From contig PALE01000055.1 in the NCBI GenBank assembly GCA_002706445.1, forward strand, positions 1 through 64,000: a stretch of 64,000 bases of DNA. The letters are read 5' to 3'. Shown here in pieces: positions 8,735-17,675 of this stretch. This stretch comes from Erythrobacteraceae bacterium (lineage in GTDB: Bacteria > Pseudomonadota > Alphaproteobacteria > Sphingomonadales > Sphingomonadaceae). The notes under the pieces are model-generated. The model saw nothing but the letters and a program-made list of their open reading frames with translations. It had not been told where the DNA came from and did not search any database. Positions within the stretch are counted from its first letter, which is position 1, and the number at the start of each line of letters is the position of its first letter. The position numbers and the translations under genes are program-made.

Positions 8735-10024
8735 ATGTCGATCGAAATCAAAATGCCCGCCCTTTCCCCCACGATGGAAGAGGGCACTCTCGCCAAATGG
8801 CTGATCAAGGAAGGCGACACCGTCTCGTCCGGCGACCTGATGGCCGAGATCGAAACCGACAAGGCGACGATGGAATTCGAAGCCGTCGATGAAGGCGTCG
8901 TGGCGAAGATCCTTGTCGAAGCCGGCACCGACAATGTGAAGGTCGGCACCGTCATCGCGCTGCTCGCCGAAGAAGGCGAAGATGCGTCCGATGTCGAGGC
9001 ACCCGCCAAGGCCGAACCCGCGCCTGCCCCCGCCGCAAAGGAAGAAAAGCCCGCCGAGCAAGCCAAGGCGGCTCCTGCCCCGGCTCCGGCTCCCGCTCCC
9101 GCTCCCGCAGCGAAGAGCGGCGACTCGGATCGCGTGAAGGCGAGCCCGCTCGCGCGCCGCATCGCCGCTGAAAAGGGCGTCGACGTCGCTTCGATCGCCG
9201 GCTCCGGCCCCAATGGCCGCGTCGTCAAGGCCGATGTCGAATCGGCCAAACCCGGTTCGGCACCGGCACAGGCTGCGGCTGCCCCGGCAGGCGCGCCCGC
9301 CGCCGCGCCGTCCGAAGTCGCGTTCGACGAGAGCATCCCGCACGAAGTCGAAAAGCTCTCGAACATCCGCAAGACGATCGCCCGCCGCCTTACCGAAGCG
9401 AAGCAGACGATCCCGCACATCTACCTCACGGTCGATATCGTGCTCGATCCGCTGCTCAAGCTGCGCGGTGAGCTCAACAAGGCGCTCGAACCACGCGGCG
9501 TGAAGCTGTCGGTCAACGACATGCTGATCAAGGCGCTGGGCATCGCGCTGGAAATGACGCCCAAATGCAACGTCACCTTCGCGGGCACCAATCTGATCAA
9601 ATATCAGCGCGCTGATGTGTCGGTCGCGGTCTCGACGCCTGCGGGGCTGATCACGCCGATCATCAAGGATGCCGCGAACAAGGGGCTCGCTTCGATCTCG
9701 ACCGAGATGAAGGAACTCGCCGGCCGCGCCAAGGAAGGCAAGCTGCAGCCGCACGAATATCAGGGCGGCACCGCCAGCATTTCCAACATGGGCATGTTCG
9801 GCATTTCGCAGTTCGATGCGGTGATCAATCCGCCCCAGGCGATGATCATGGCGATCAGCGCCGGCGAAAAACGCCCCTGGGTGGTCGATGATTCGCTCCA
9901 GATCCGCACGGTGATGAGCGCCACCGGCAGTTTCGACCATCGCGCCATCGACGGCGCCGACGGCGCCGAACTGATGAAGGCGTTCAAGCAACTGGTCGAA
10001 TCGCCGATGGCCATGCTTGCCTGA
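8735..10024 (+). CDS. pdhC: Pyruvate dehydrogenase complex dihydrolipoamide acetyltransferase (E2)
   Basis: E2 is the core of the pyruvate dehydrogenase complex and transfers acetyl groups to CoA. The protein is 429 residues. One N-terminal lipoyl domain carries the modified Lys43 in [10 protein letters not shown]. An Ala/Pro-rich linker (about 90-128) and a peripheral-subunit-binding domain (about 134-168, S-P-L-A-R-R-I-A) follow, then the catalytic domain with the His402...Asp406 motif DHRAIDG. The P-A-L-S-P-T-M start is typical of pyruvate-specific E2. In alphaproteobacteria E1 genes are often adjacent, but none is seen here. Confidence 0.96.
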   Translation: MSIEIKMPALSPTMEEGTLAKWLIKEGDTVSSGDLMAEIETDKATMEFEAVDEGVVAKILVEAGTDNVKVGTVIALLAEEGEDASDVEAPAKAEPAPAPAAKEEKPAEQAKAAPAPAPAPAPAPAAKSGDSDRVKASPLARRIAAEKGVDVASIAGSGPNGRVVKADVESAKPGSAPAQAAAAPAGAPAAAPSEVAFDESIPHEVEKLSNIRKTIARRLTEAKQTIPHIYLTVDIVLDPLLKLRGELNKALEPRGVKLSVNDMLIKALGIALEMTPKCNVTFAGTNLIKYQRADVSVAVSTPAGLITPIIKDAANKGLASISTEMKELAGRAKEGKLQPHEYQGGTASISNMGMFGISQFDAVINPPQAMIMAISAGEKRPWVVDDSLQIRTVMSATGSFDHRAIDGADGAELMKAFKQLVESPMAMLA

Positions 10025-10025
10025 C

Positions 10026-10259
10026 ATGACCGGCCTGCCGATCCGCACGATCATAGAGATATTGCACGTCGCCGCGGGGTTGATCGCGACGGTGGTGATC
10101 GCGTGGATCGCGGCCTGGTCCTACACGCCGGGCACGCGCGACATCTGGATGGTCGCATGGGTCGCGATGGCGGCGGTGGTGGCGATGGGTATCAACCCGC
10201 TCCGCCGCGCCTGGGCGGCCGATCTGGCAAAATTGCAGGCAACGGAACAGGCGGACTGA
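10026..10259 (+). CDS. Small two-helix membrane protein
   Basis: This is a 77-residue hydrophobic protein whose ATG begins 1 base after the pdhC stop, so it is probably cotranslated. Two helices span about residues 5-27 and 37-53, joined by a short Y-T-P-G-T-R-D loop, with a charged C-terminal tail. I recognise no family. A TTG nine bases upstream is a possible alternative start. Confidence 0.55.
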   Translation: MTGLPIRTIIEILHVAAGLIATVVIAWIAAWSYTPGTRDIWMVAWVAMAAVVAMGINPLRRAWAADLAKLQATEQAD

Positions 10260-10317
10260 CCGCCGGACGAGGGCGCTCCATCGATCGCGACTCGCTTTCG
10301 CGTTGGGCTTTTGCGTT

Positions 10318-10341
10318 GGGGCTGAGCCTGTCGAAGCCCCA
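10318..10341. repeat. Short palindrome related to the repeat at 1-99
   Basis: GGGGCTGAGCC and TCGAAGCCCC form a small hairpin (arms GGGGCT/AGCCCC). The inner GCTGAGCCTGTCGAAG differs from the copy near 19-34 by one base, so this is a fragment of the same dispersed repeat family. The rest of the 10260-10415 gap holds no recognisable feature. Confidence 0.6.
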
Positions 10342-10421
10342 CCCGTCATTCGCGCCGCCTGCATAAGCAGCCCCGGCACCACGCCCCGCAACCCGTTCCG
10401 CCTCCCGAACGTTCGTTGCCC

Positions 10422-11468
10422 GTGAACCGCCTGAAACCCGACGAATCCGATGCCCGTTTCCTGCGCCGCGTGATTGCGCTGGCAGTGATCGTGGCCGTGG
10501 GCGCCGCGCTCTATCGCGCGCTCGACCTGTTGATCCTGGCGTTCGGATCGGTGCTCGGTGCGATCGTCATCCGCGAAGTCGCGGATTTCTGGCACAAGCG
10601 CGTCGGACTGCCGATACGCTGGGCCGTTGCGGCGGCGATGGCCAGCGTCCTTCTCGTCATCGCCTTCCTCGTCTGGCTCTTCACCGTCCAGTTCGGATCG
10701 CAGATCAACGATTTCGTCGCCAATCTCCCCGCGATCGTCGATCAGCTGCACGCGATGCTCGCCACATCGCCGGTAGGTCAGAAAATCTATGACGCAGTCG
10801 AAGCCGCCTTTGCCGGTTCGCGGGTGGCCCACGATCTCGGCGGGCTGGCGCAGGGATCGATCGAATTGCTGCTCAACATGATCCTGCTGCTGATCGGCGC
10901 GCTGTTCCTTGCCGGCGATCCCGGTGTCTATCGCCGCGGGCTGCTGCTGCTGATTCCGCCCGCCAGCCGCCCGCCCTTCGCCGACGCGCTGGACGATACC
11001 GGCGCGACGCTGTCGCTATGGCTGCGCGCGCAGATCATTCAGATGACGACGATGGGCCTGCTCGTCGCGCTCGGCCTGTGGGTCGCAGGCGTGCCTTCCT
11101 CCGCCGCGCTCGGCCTGCTCGCGGGATTGAGCGAGTTCATTCCCTATGTCGGGCCGACGGCCGCGATGGTGCCCGCGCTCGCGCTCGCGGCGACCGAAGG
11201 CCCCGGAACTTTGGTCGCCGCCTTCATCGCCTTCGCGCTGGTCCGGCTGGTCCAGACCAATTTCATCACCCCCTATGTCCAGCAGCGCGTAGTCGCCATT
11301 CCGCCCGCGATCACGCTCTTCGCGATCATCGGCATCGGCTATGTCTTCGGCATATTCGGGCTGTTCTTTTCGGCCGCGCTGCTGGTGGTGATCTTCACGC
11401 TGGTCCGCAGCCTCTATCTGCGCGACGTGCTGGGTGAGGACATCGCCCCGCCCGGCGGCGACAGCTGA
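10422..11468 (+). CDS. AI-2E/PerM-family membrane permease
   Basis: This is a 348-residue inner-membrane protein with about eight hydrophobic helices and the long soluble loop (about 85-150) typical of the AI-2E transporter/PerM family. Family motifs include a G-L-S-E-F-I-P-Y-V-G-P segment (about 231-241) and a L-V-Q-T-N-F-I-T-P-Y block (about 265-276). Substrates of this family are mostly unknown; some members export autoinducer-2 or act as Na+/H+ antiporters. A GTG start at 10422 is chosen; a TTG six bases upstream is possible. No good ribosome site is seen. Confidence 0.85.
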   Translation: MNRLKPDESDARFLRRVIALAVIVAVGAALYRALDLLILAFGSVLGAIVIREVADFWHKRVGLPIRWAVAAAMASVLLVIAFLVWLFTVQFGSQINDFVANLPAIVDQLHAMLATSPVGQKIYDAVEAAFAGSRVAHDLGGLAQGSIELLLNMILLLIGALFLAGDPGVYRRGLLLLIPPASRPPFADALDDTGATLSLWLRAQIIQMTTMGLLVALGLWVAGVPSSAALGLLAGLSEFIPYVGPTAAMVPALALAATEGPGTLVAAFIAFALVRLVQTNFITPYVQQRVVAIPPAITLFAIIGIGYVFGIFGLFFSAALLVVIFTLVRSLYLRDVLGEDIAPPGGDS

Positions 11469-11511
11469 TTTCCGGCGCCCTAGGGTGCATTACGGAAGCG
11501 TAAATTTCCCG

Positions 11512-11712
11512 AATTAATAAATATGAACGAGCGCCGTAAAAGGGTGTGGTGAACGGCGCTGAAGGCCGCCCGACACGGCGCGACTCGCGGAGTCAGGCCG
11601 GTTAGGAAGAAATTAACCTTTTGCCTTCAGACATGCTTAGGTTAATGAATCACTCAGGACGCGTTGGTCATCAGGCGGCTGACGTACACAAACGGGGCAA
11701 AGGATTCTGGCG
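11512..11712 (+). promoter_or_regulatory. ctrA control region with four GANTC sites and inverted TTAACC half-sites
   Basis: The 244-base gap before ctrA has four GANTC sequences, at 11582-11586, 11590-11594, 11647-11651 and 11703-11707. GANTC is the CcrM methylation target, and in Caulobacter methylation and GcrA control ctrA transcription. TTAACC at 11613-11618 and GGTTAA at 11640-11645 form an inverted pair resembling CtrA half-sites, which would fit autoregulation. An AT-rich block (11505-11526) could carry a promoter. The motifs are seen directly; the regulatory reading is inference. Confidence 0.5.
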
Positions 11713-12408
11713 ATGCGCGTACTGCTGATCGAAGACGAGCCGACCACGGCGAAGGCGATCGAGCTGATGCTCACCACCGAGGGTTTCAACGTCTATTCGA
11801 CGGACCTGGGTGAGGAAGGCTTGGATCTGGGCAAGCTGTATGATTACGATATCATCCTGCTCGATCTCAATCTGCCGGACATGCACGGCTATGACGTGCT
11901 CAAGAAGCTGCGCGTCGCCCGCGTGCAGACCCCGGTGCTGATCCTTTCGGGCATCAGCGAAATGGATTCGAAGGTGCGCAGCTTCGGCTTCGGCGCCGAC
12001 GATTATGTCACCAAGCCGTTCCACCGCGACGAACTGGTCGCCCGCATCCATGCGGTCGTGCGTCGTTCGAAGGGGCACAGCCAGTCGGTCATCCGCACCG
12101 GCAAGCTCGCCGTCAATCTCGACGCCAAGACGGTCGAGGTCGATGGCGCCCGCGTGCACCTGACCGGCAAGGAATATGCGATGCTCGAGCTGCTTTCGCT
12201 GCGCAAGGGCACGACGCTGACCAAGGAAATGTTCCTCAACCACCTCTATGGCGGGATGGACGAGCCGGAACTCAAGATCATCGACGTCTTCATCTGCAAG
12301 CTGCGCAAAAAGCTCAGCCACGCATGCGGCGGCGAAAACTACATCGAAACCGTCTGGGGCCGTGGCTATGTGCTGCGCGACCCGAACGAGGAAGCCGAAG
12401 CCGCGTAA
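11713..12408 (+). CDS. ctrA: Cell-cycle master response regulator CtrA
   Basis: This OmpR-family DNA-binding regulator controls division, motility and, in many alphaproteobacteria, GTA expression. The 231 residues hold a receiver domain (1-120) with the acidic pocket Glu7-Asp8, phosphoacceptor Asp51 and Lys near 103 (V-T-K-P-F-H). A winged-helix output domain (about 125-225) follows, with G-R-G-Y-V-L-R-D near its end. Asp51 and the length match Caulobacter CtrA. The final Ala-Ala resembles the ClpXP degradation tag of CtrA. Because it sits about 25 kb from the GTA operon, it is a candidate regulator of it. Confidence 0.97.
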   Translation: MRVLLIEDEPTTAKAIELMLTTEGFNVYSTDLGEEGLDLGKLYDYDIILLDLNLPDMHGYDVLKKLRVARVQTPVLILSGISEMDSKVRSFGFGADDYVTKPFHRDELVARIHAVVRRSKGHSQSVIRTGKLAVNLDAKTVEVDGARVHLTGKEYAMLELLSLRKGTTLTKEMFLNHLYGGMDEPELKIIDVFICKLRKKLSHACGGENYIETVWGRGYVLRDPNEEAEAA

Positions 12409-12444
12409 TTTTTTGCGCCTCAACGGCCAGTATCAACTTCAGCG

Positions 12445-12476
12445 AAGCGCCCGGGGTGGAAACGCCTCGGGCGTTT
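12445..12476 (+). terminator. Intrinsic terminator-like hairpin after ctrA
   Basis: A 14-base-pair stem with a GAAA tetraloop spans 12445-12476 (arms start AAGCGCCCGG and end CGGGCGTTT). Only a broken T-rich tail (TTTGTGTTTGG) follows. It lies 37 bases after ctrA and just before the convergent mscS-family stop. Confidence 0.7.
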
Positions 12477-12485
12477 GTGTTTGGC

Positions 12486-13697
12486 TCAAGCTAATTTCAG
12501 CGCCGCTTCAAAATCCCGCCCCGTCGGTTCCTGGAACAGCTTGAGACCGAACTCGGGAACAATCGCCAGCAGGTGATCGAAGATATCGCCCTGGATGTTC
12601 TCGTATTCGTTCCAGCCGATGGTGTCGGTGAAGCAGTAGATCTCGATCGGCAGCCCCTGCGGCCCCGGCGGCATCTGCCGGACCAGCAGCGTAAAGCCCT
12701 CGCCAATGTGCGGATGCCATTCGATATAGGCCTGAATATAGGCGCGGAAAGTGCCGATATTGGTCAGGCGGCGCGCGTTGACCGGCGCGTCCTCGCCCTG
12801 CATCTCGCGCGCGTTCCACTCGGCTATCTCGGTGCGCTTGGCGGCGAGATAGTCCTTGAGCATCTTGAACTTCCCGAACTCTGCAACCTCCTCATCCGAA
12901 AGAAAGCGGATCGAATTCTGGTCGAGCACGATGCTGCGCTTGATTCGCCGCCCGCCGCTTTCGGCCATGCCGCGCCAGTTCTGATAGGCGTCCGAAACCA
13001 GCCGGTGCGTGGGAATGGTGGTGATCGTCTTGTCGAAGTTCTGCACCTTCACAGTGTGCAGCGAAATATCGACCACATCGCCGTCGGCTTCCATGCTCGG
13101 CATGGTGATCCAGTCGCCCACGCGCAGCATGTCATTGGTGGTCAGTTGAACGCTCGCGACGAGGCTGAGGATCGTGTCCTTGAACACCAGGAGCAAAACC
13201 GCCGTGATCGCGCCGAGGCCCGAGAGCAGCAGCAGCGGCGACTGGTCGATCAGCACCGAGATGAGAATGATCGCCGCGCCGCAGAGCACCACGATCTTGA
13301 TCAGCTGGATAAACCCCTTGATTGGGCGATCATTCGAGCGCGGCTGGCGCTCGTACAATTCGTTGACATAAGTCAGCGCTGTGACGATCGCCATCGCGAC
13401 CGAGATCACGATCAGCGCCTGCGCCAGGTTGCGAATGATGGTGTAGGCCTGCTCCGGCAGCGACGGCACCAACGCAATTCCGAAGGAAATCACCAGCAGC
13501 GGCGCGGCGGTCGCGAGCCATGCAGCAGACTTGTCGGACGTGTTGGTCGTCTGGTCGAGATAGGGCGCGGCCGCGCGCAGGATGATCCGCTTGAGTATGA
13601 AATTGACCGCGAGCGCGGCGAGCACGAGACCTGCAAGAGCAATAAGGGTCTGCGCCCAATCGGGCTGCTGGGCGTAAAGGCTGGCAAGAATATCCAT
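12486..13697 (-). CDS. MscS-family mechanosensitive channel (YbdG-like)
   Basis: This is a 403-residue membrane channel that opens on membrane tension. An N-terminal set of about five helices (20-160) is followed by the MscS beta domain, with the pore-side pattern L-L-V-F-K-D-T-I-L-S (about 172-181) and G-D-W-I-T-M-P (about 200-206), then a C-terminal alpha/beta part. The short N-terminal helix count and the N-V-T/T-I-P-T-H region resemble the YbdG/MscM subgroup. ATG at 13697 is chosen; a longer frame back to 13742 is possible. Confidence 0.88.
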   Translation of the reverse strand: MDILASLYAQQPDWAQTLIALAGLVLAALAVNFILKRIILRAAAPYLDQTTNTSDKSAAWLATAAPLLVISFGIALVPSLPEQAYTIIRNLAQALIVISVAMAIVTALTYVNELYERQPRSNDRPIKGFIQLIKIVVLCGAAIILISVLIDQSPLLLLSGLGAITAVLLLVFKDTILSLVASVQLTTNDMLRVGDWITMPSMEADGDVVDISLHTVKVQNFDKTITTIPTHRLVSDAYQNWRGMAESGGRRIKRSIVLDQNSIRFLSDEEVAEFGKFKMLKDYLAAKRTEIAEWNAREMQGEDAPVNARRLTNIGTFRAYIQAYIEWHPHIGEGFTLLVRQMPPGPQGLPIEIYCFTDTIGWNEYENIQGDIFDHLLAIVPEFGLKLFQEPTGRDFEAALKLA

Positions 13698-13795
13698 GTC
13701 GCGGCGCGATATAGGGACCACAGCCTCTCTCTCAACCGCCAATCCTGTCAGATCCGGCTGGACAAGCCGCCCTCTGCCCGCCTAGCGCACCGCGC

Positions 13796-14497
13796 ATGAG
13801 CGCATATAAAGAAGGCGATCCCACCACCCTCACCCGGCTGTATGGCCGCAGCGTCGGAAAGCCGCTGCGCGCCAAGCAACAGGCTTTGGTCGACAATCTC
13901 CTGCCGCAGATTTCCGTCCCCGAAGAAGGGCCGGTGACCGCGCAATCCCTGTTCGGCGAGGATTGCCCGCTGCATTTCGAGATCGGCTTTGGCGGCGGCG
14001 AGCATCTCGCCTACCGCGCCGACCTGCTGCCCAATCATGGCTTCATCGGGGCCGAGCCCTTCCTCAACGGGGTCGCGCAGGCGCTGACGCATATAGAGGA
14101 AGGCAAGCTCGCCAATGTCCGCTTGCACCATGGCGATGCCTTGCAGGTGCTCCAGCGCATTCCCGACGGCGCGCTGACGATGGCCTATCTGCTGCATCCC
14201 GACCCCTGGCCCAAGAACAAGCATGCCAAGCGCCGGATGATGAACGATGGTCCGGTCGCGCTGCTGGCCGACAAGATTAAACCGGGCGGCGAGTTCCGCT
14301 TCGGCACCGACCATCCGGTCTATGTCCGCCATGCGCTGATGGTGATGCAGAGGCACACGGACAAATTCGAATGGGTCGTCGAAGGCCCCGCCAACTGGCA
14401 GAACCGTCCGTCGGGCTGGTGCGAAACCCGCTATGAACACAAGGCGCGGACCGTGTTCGGGCATGAAGTCTGGTACTTCCGCTTCCGGCGTCTTTAA
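13796..14497 (+). CDS. trmB: tRNA (guanine-N7-)-methyltransferase
   Basis: TrmB methylates G46 of tRNAs using S-adenosylmethionine. The protein is 233 residues, the usual length. The SAM site E-I-G-F-G-G-G-E-H is at about 62-70, followed by a G-A-E-P-F motif near 84. The signature P-D-P-W-P-K-N-K-H-A-K-R-R is at about 137-150, and the F-G-T-D-H block lies near 174. It is monocistronic by spacing, divergent from the channel gene. Confidence 0.95.
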   Translation: MSAYKEGDPTTLTRLYGRSVGKPLRAKQQALVDNLLPQISVPEEGPVTAQSLFGEDCPLHFEIGFGGGEHLAYRADLLPNHGFIGAEPFLNGVAQALTHIEEGKLANVRLHHGDALQVLQRIPDGALTMAYLLHPDPWPKNKHAKRRMMNDGPVALLADKIKPGGEFRFGTDHPVYVRHALMVMQRHTDKFEWVVEGPANWQNRPSGWCETRYEHKARTVFGHEVWYFRFRRL

Positions 14498-14696
14498 GCA
14501 GCAAAACCGCCGGGTGAGATATCGCCAGCACCCTCCCGGCGAAGGTCCGAAAACCGCGTTATGATATATCTCGATCCATCGCGGCTGATTAACGGCTCAT
14601 CCTAAATAGCGGTAATATAAAGGTTTTCTGGTTGAATTATGTCAATTCGACCCCACCTCTTGTGTGTAACGACGCCAATTAAGAGGAGAAATCTTT
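14498..14696. other. Intergenic region between trmB and the YciE-type gene
   Basis: This is a 199-base gap. A 7-bp stem (CGCCGGG 14508-14514 / CCCGGCG 14535-14541) without a T-run may help end trmB transcription. The second half is AT-rich and probably holds the promoter of the next gene, which has a good AAGAGGAG ribosome site (14682-14689). I looked for an EcfG-type stress promoter (GGAAC-N16-17-GTT) and did not find one. Confidence 0.4.
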
Positions 14697-15197
14697 ATGA
14701 CTATCCGCACCCTTTCTGACCTCTACACCGACCAGCTGCAGGACCTCTACAGCGCCAACAAGCAGGCGCTCGATGTCACCAAGCAAATGCAGCGTGAGGC
14801 TGCATCATCCGAACTCGGCGAGGCGCTGACCCAAGGCGTCGTGGGAATTTCGCAAGGCATGGAGAAGGTCAAGACCCTGATCCAGTCGCTGGACGCCGAT
14901 CCCAATGGTGAACACTGCAAGGGCATGGAAGGTCTCGTTAAGGAGGCCAAGGCCCACGCTCTTAAGGCAGACATCGCCGACAGCGATGTGCGCGATGCTT
15001 CGATCATTGCGCAGTATCAACGCATGGCACACTACGCGATGGCGGGATATGGCACGGCGGCCGCCTTTGCGGAACGCCTCGGCCGGGAACGCGATGCCGA
15101 GACTCTACGCAGCTGTCTCGATGAAACGCGCAGCGGCGACCACCGCCTCACCGGCATTGCCGTGGGCACGGTGAACCGCGAAGCGCTCGCCGCGTAA
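14697..15197 (+). CDS. Ferritin-like DUF892 (YciE/YciF) protein
   Basis: This is a 166-residue all-helical protein of the YciE/YciF ferritin-like family, which is associated with stress responses. It opens T-L-S-D-L-Y-T-D-Q-L-Q-D-L-Y-S-A, the diagnostic first helix whose Glu/Asp residues bind a di-metal centre. Further acidic residues lie in helices 2-4 (for example near 60, 95 and 140). It is cytoplasmic. Function is inferred: iron or peroxide handling. It is followed by a strong terminator. Confidence 0.85.
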   Translation: MTIRTLSDLYTDQLQDLYSANKQALDVTKQMQREAASSELGEALTQGVVGISQGMEKVKTLIQSLDADPNGEHCKGMEGLVKEAKAHALKADIADSDVRDASIIAQYQRMAHYAMAGYGTAAAFAERLGRERDAETLRSCLDETRSGDHRLTGIAVGTVNREALAA

Positions 15198-15246
15198 CAG
15201 CGACACCAAACAATTCACGAAGCGGGTAATACCGCTTTCCAACCTG

Positions 15247-15279
15247 GAGGGTCCGGCATTGCGCCGGGTCCTCTTTTTT
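15247..15279 (+). terminator. Strong intrinsic terminator after the YciE-type gene
   Basis: A perfect 11-bp stem (two wobble pairs) runs from GAGGGTCCGGC at 15247 to GCCGGGTCCTC at 15273, with loop ATTGC and six T residues (15274-15279). It separates the YciE-type gene from the convergent malic enzyme gene. Confidence 0.9.
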
Positions 15280-15282
15280 GGA

Positions 15283-17544
15283 TCAGCCGACGACGCCCGC
15301 AGCAGACAGAACCGCCAGCGTCAGCACATCGGGTGCAGCCGCGGTCATCGGGACGATCTGCACCGGCTTTTCCATACCGATCAGCATCGGCCCCACGGTG
15401 GTGTTCGCACCGAGTTCGCGAAGCAGCTTGGCAGAAAGGTTTGCCGATTGCAGACCCGGCATGATCAGCACATTGGCGGGCGCGCTCAGGCGGCTGAAGG
15501 GATAAAGCTCCATCACCTTGGGGTTAAGCGCGGCATCGGGCGCCATTTCACCTTCATATTCGAAGTCGGCCCCTTCGCGGTCGAGGATCGCCACCGCATC
15601 GCGGATATTGCCGAGCCACTGACCCGACGGATTGCCGAAGGTCGAATAGGACAGGAAGGCAACGCGCGGTTCATGCCCCATGCGCCGCGCCACCGCAGCC
15701 GTCTCGCGCGCGATATGCGCCAACTGTTCGGAAGTCGGACGCTCGTTGATCGTGGTATCGGCAAGGAAGGTGGTGTGGTTCTTGCCTACCATCATGTGAA
15801 TACCGAAAGTCAGCGCATCGGGTTTGTGATCGAGCACGAGGTTCACCTCGCGCGCGGTCTGCGCGAAGGTGCGCGTGACGCCGGTGATCATCCCGTCGCC
15901 ATGCCCCAGCGCGACCAGCAGCGAGGCAAAGACGTTGCGCTCCTGATTGACCATGCGCCGCACATCACGCTCGGTAAAGCCGCGACGCTGCAGGCGCTTG
16001 TAGAGATAGGAGACCATCTCGGGCACATGCTCGCTGTCCGCCGAGTTCTGGATTTCGAAGCTGCCGGGATCGGAAACCGAAAGCTGGTGCAGCTTGTCGA
16101 GCACCGCCTTGGTCCGTCCGACGAGGATCGGTGTGCCATAGCCGAAATCGCGGAACTGGATGGCTGCGCGCAGCACCACTTCCTCTTCGGCTTCGGCAAA
16201 CACCATCCGCTTGGGATTGTTGCGCGCTTCGTTGTAAACGCCGGTGAGCACAGCCGTGGTCGGGTTGAGGCGCGATTTGAGATTGTGACGATACTCGTCG
16301 AAATCCTCGATCGGCTTTTGCGCAACGCCCGAATCCATCGCCGCCTTGGCGACGGCAGAGGACACGACCTCGATCAGACGCGGATCGAAGGGTGCGGGAA
16401 TGATGTAGTCGGTGCCGAACTTCTGGTTCTTGCCATAAGCGGCCGAGACTTCTTCGGGCACTTGCTGGCGCGCCAGTTCGGCAATCGCCACCGCTGCGCC
16501 GACCTTCATCTCTTCGTTAATCGTCGTCGCCTGCACGTCGAGCGCGCCGCGGAAGATGAAGGGGAAGCCAAGGACGTTGTTGACCTGGTTGGGGAAGTCG
16601 CTGCGGCCCGTTGCGATGATCGCATCGGGGCGCACGGCCTTCGCCTCGTCCGGCATGATTTCGGGCGTCGGGTTCGCCATTGCAAAGATGATCGGCTTGT
16701 CCGCCATATCGGCGACCCATTCGGGCTTAAGCGCGCCTGCTGCGGAGAGACCAAGGAAAATATCCGCGCCCTTGAGCGCCTCTTCGAGCGTGGTCGCATC
16801 GGTGGCGACCGCATGCGCGCTCTTCCACTGGTCGATGCCTTCGCGGCCCGGAGTGATCGGGCCGGAGCGGTCGCACATGATGACGTTTTCGTGCGCCACG
16901 CCCATGGCTTTGATCAGCGCGGTACAGGCGATGGCTGCGGCACCGGCACCGTTCACGACGACTTTCACGTCTTCCATCTTGCGGCCCGTCAGGTGGCAGG
17001 CGTTCAGAAGACCCGCGGCGGTGATGATCGCGGTTCCGTGCTGGTCATCATGCATGATCGGAATGTTCATCTTCTCGCGCAGTGCGGCTTCGATGATGAA
17101 ACATTCAGGGGCCTTGATATCCTCAAGGTTGATGCCACCAAAGCTCGGCTCCATCAGCGCGACCGCGTTGATGAAGGCTTCGGGATCTTCGGTGTTAAGC
17201 TCGATGTCGATCGAATCGACGTCGGCGAAGCGTTTGAACAGCACCGCCTTGCCTTCCATCACCGGCTTCGAGGCAAGCGCGCCCAGATTTCCGAGACCGA
17301 GGATCGCGGTACCGTTGGAGATCACCGCAACAAGGTTCGCCTTGGCGGTGTAACGGGCGGCCAGAGCGGGGTCGGCAGCGATCGCTTCCACCGGCACGGC
17401 TACGCCGGGCGAATAGGCAAGGCTGAGGTCGCGCTGCGACGTCATCGGCTTGGTCGCGACAATCTCGATTTTACCGGGACGGATCGTCTCGTGATAGAAA
17501 AGCGCTTCGCGGGCGGTAAAGCCGCCCTTCGGTTCGTCAGCCAT
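15283..17544 (-). CDS. maeB: NADP-dependent malic enzyme with phosphotransacetylase-like C-terminal domain
   Basis: This enzyme decarboxylates malate to pyruvate and makes NADPH. At 753 residues it has the two-part architecture of the large bacterial MaeB type. The malic N-domain carries the tyrosine/lysine region Y-S-P-G-V-A-V-P (about 48-55), the NAD-binding domain (V-N-G-A-G-A-A-A-I-A, about 190-199) follows, and a C-terminal phosphate-acetyltransferase-like domain begins near 430. The C-terminal domain usually has a regulatory rather than catalytic role. It is divergent from mutS over a 131-base region. Confidence 0.95.
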   Translation of the reverse strand: MADEPKGGFTAREALFYHETIRPGKIEIVATKPMTSQRDLSLAYSPGVAVPVEAIAADPALAARYTAKANLVAVISNGTAILGLGNLGALASKPVMEGKAVLFKRFADVDSIDIELNTEDPEAFINAVALMEPSFGGINLEDIKAPECFIIEAALREKMNIPIMHDDQHGTAIITAAGLLNACHLTGRKMEDVKVVVNGAGAAAIACTALIKAMGVAHENVIMCDRSGPITPGREGIDQWKSAHAVATDATTLEEALKGADIFLGLSAAGALKPEWVADMADKPIIFAMANPTPEIMPDEAKAVRPDAIIATGRSDFPNQVNNVLGFPFIFRGALDVQATTINEEMKVGAAVAIAELARQQVPEEVSAAYGKNQKFGTDYIIPAPFDPRLIEVVSSAVAKAAMDSGVAQKPIEDFDEYRHNLKSRLNPTTAVLTGVYNEARNNPKRMVFAEAEEEVVLRAAIQFRDFGYGTPILVGRTKAVLDKLHQLSVSDPGSFEIQNSADSEHVPEMVSYLYKRLQRRGFTERDVRRMVNQERNVFASLLVALGHGDGMITGVTRTFAQTAREVNLVLDHKPDALTFGIHMMVGKNHTTFLADTTINERPTSEQLAHIARETAAVARRMGHEPRVAFLSYSTFGNPSGQWLGNIRDAVAILDREGADFEYEGEMAPDAALNPKVMELYPFSRLSAPANVLIMPGLQSANLSAKLLRELGANTTVGPMLIGMEKPVQIVPMTAAAPDVLTLAVLSAAGVVG

Positions 17545-17675
17545 TTGTATACCCCCTGAAGAATTCCACCAATTGCACCGTTCCCATTCGCTTAGCCCGC
17601 ATATGTGTCAGATGATAGGGGTTAAGTCGGCTGCGCGCCTTCACGAATCATCCGTGCGCTGGCTAGTCGGTGGCT

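Noticed and set aside
14498..14696. Assembly junction between two genomes near 14.6 kb
   Set aside because: The dispersed repeats occur only on the left, which made me suspicious, but both halves are Sphingomonadales-like with similar GC and gene style, and the gap looks like a normal intergenic region. Read coverage would decide.
14600..14696. EcfG-type stress promoter before the YciE-type gene
   Set aside because: I looked for GGAAC-N16-17-GTT and found no acceptable match.
15259..17559. Plus-strand frame of 766 codons antisense to the malic enzyme
   Set aside because: It is a high-GC shadow rich in Arg/His with no domain; malic enzyme motifs lie on the minus strand.
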